This document shows positions 63,988 to 64,000 of a stretch of DNA of 64,000 bases, piece by piece. How positions within the stretch are numbered: position 1 is the first letter of the stretch; every line of letters starts with the position of its first letter. The notes beneath the pieces were generated by a model. It was not told the DNA's origin, searched no databases, and was given only the letters and a program-made list of their open reading frames with translations. The stretch comes from Deinococcus sonorensis KR-87 (GTDB lineage Bacteria; Deinococcota; Deinococci; Deinococcales; Deinococcaceae): NCBI RefSeq assembly GCF_040256395.1, contig NZ_CP158299.1, forward strand, positions 2,075,501 through 2,139,500. Direction: 5' to 3'. Both the position numbers and the translations under genes were made by a program.

Positions 63988-64000
63988 ATGAAGCACACCC
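63988..64000 (+). CDS. Start of a gene cut by the right window edge
   Basis: ATG AAG CAC ACC, the first four codons (MKHT) of a possible gene. Only the start is visible. The TATCTT element 7 nt upstream matches the leaderless promoter form used by many genes here, which is the main reason to call it. Confidence 0.4.

Overview
This is a high-GC chromosomal window from a Deinococcus species. The strongest reason is the order ACBP, irrE (pprI, the Deinococcus radiation-response metalloprotease), folP, folB, folK at 40.7-43.6 kb. A FrnE-type DsbA protein and treYZ support this, and so do the many genes whose start codon lies 5-9 nt after a TANNNT -10 element, the leaderless arrangement known from Deinococcus. 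The species itself cannot be named from the sequence. There are about 65 protein genes. I saw no rRNA, tRNA, CRISPR array, insertion sequence, prophage or integration scar. Genes are packed tightly, often with 1-4 bp overlaps, and no gene-free stretch exceeds about 235 bp.

Layout. 1-6.7 kb: a minus-strand sugar operon, lacI-malE-malF-malG followed by a glycogen-debranching enzyme cut by the window edge, with two LacI-type operators upstream. 6.7-9.3 kb: an aldo/keto reductase, a CitE-like lyase and a histidine phosphatase. 9.3-14.7 kb: a Bax-inhibitor-1 protein and treY/treZ for trehalose. 14.9-21.3 kb: a RibD-like reductase, pyrG, a DUF2243 protein, a trans-sulfuration enzyme, and an M48 protease paired with a DUF898 protein. 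21.4-25.2 kb: a plus-strand run of NUDIX, gamma-carbonic-anhydrase-like, unknown, XdhC and DUF4388 genes. 25.2-34.4 kb: an unknown membrane protein, a Ca2+/H+ antiporter, DinB, hydroxybutyryl-CoA dehydrogenase, YciI and thiolase genes, a BenE permease divergent from a MocR regulator, and KptA.

34.5-46.4 kb is housekeeping: DUF456, glutaredoxin, lgt, glmU, tatA, tatC, a chorismate mutase-DAHP synthase fusion, a CAP lipoprotein, ACBP, irrE, the folate genes, a PASTA protein with a kinase-like but motif-less head, and a cysteine desulfurase. 46.4-52.5 kb is mixed: diguanylate cyclase, FrnE, DUF1697, MsrB, an O-methyltransferase, an SH3b-Excalibur protein, and a Tat-exported intradiol dioxygenase with a histidine-rich tip. 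52.5-64 kb is mainly arginine/pyrimidine metabolism: carB, argG, argH and a short N-acetylglutamate synthase, interleaved with DinB and several GNAT genes.

How the parts connect. Palindromes of the TGCAT-N4-ATGCA type precede both carB and argG, and at argG two lie 21 bp apart centre to centre, so an ArgR regulon is readable directly. The sugar-import operon, the debranching enzyme and treYZ could together link maltodextrin/glycogen turnover to trehalose. tatA/tatC, lgt and the Tat-lipoprotein dioxygenase form a plausible export route. The least expected items are a HIT-GNAT fusion next to its GNAT paralogue, a MalG-type permease with a roughly 240-residue insert, the PASTA protein with a degenerate kinase-like head, and the candidate operators.
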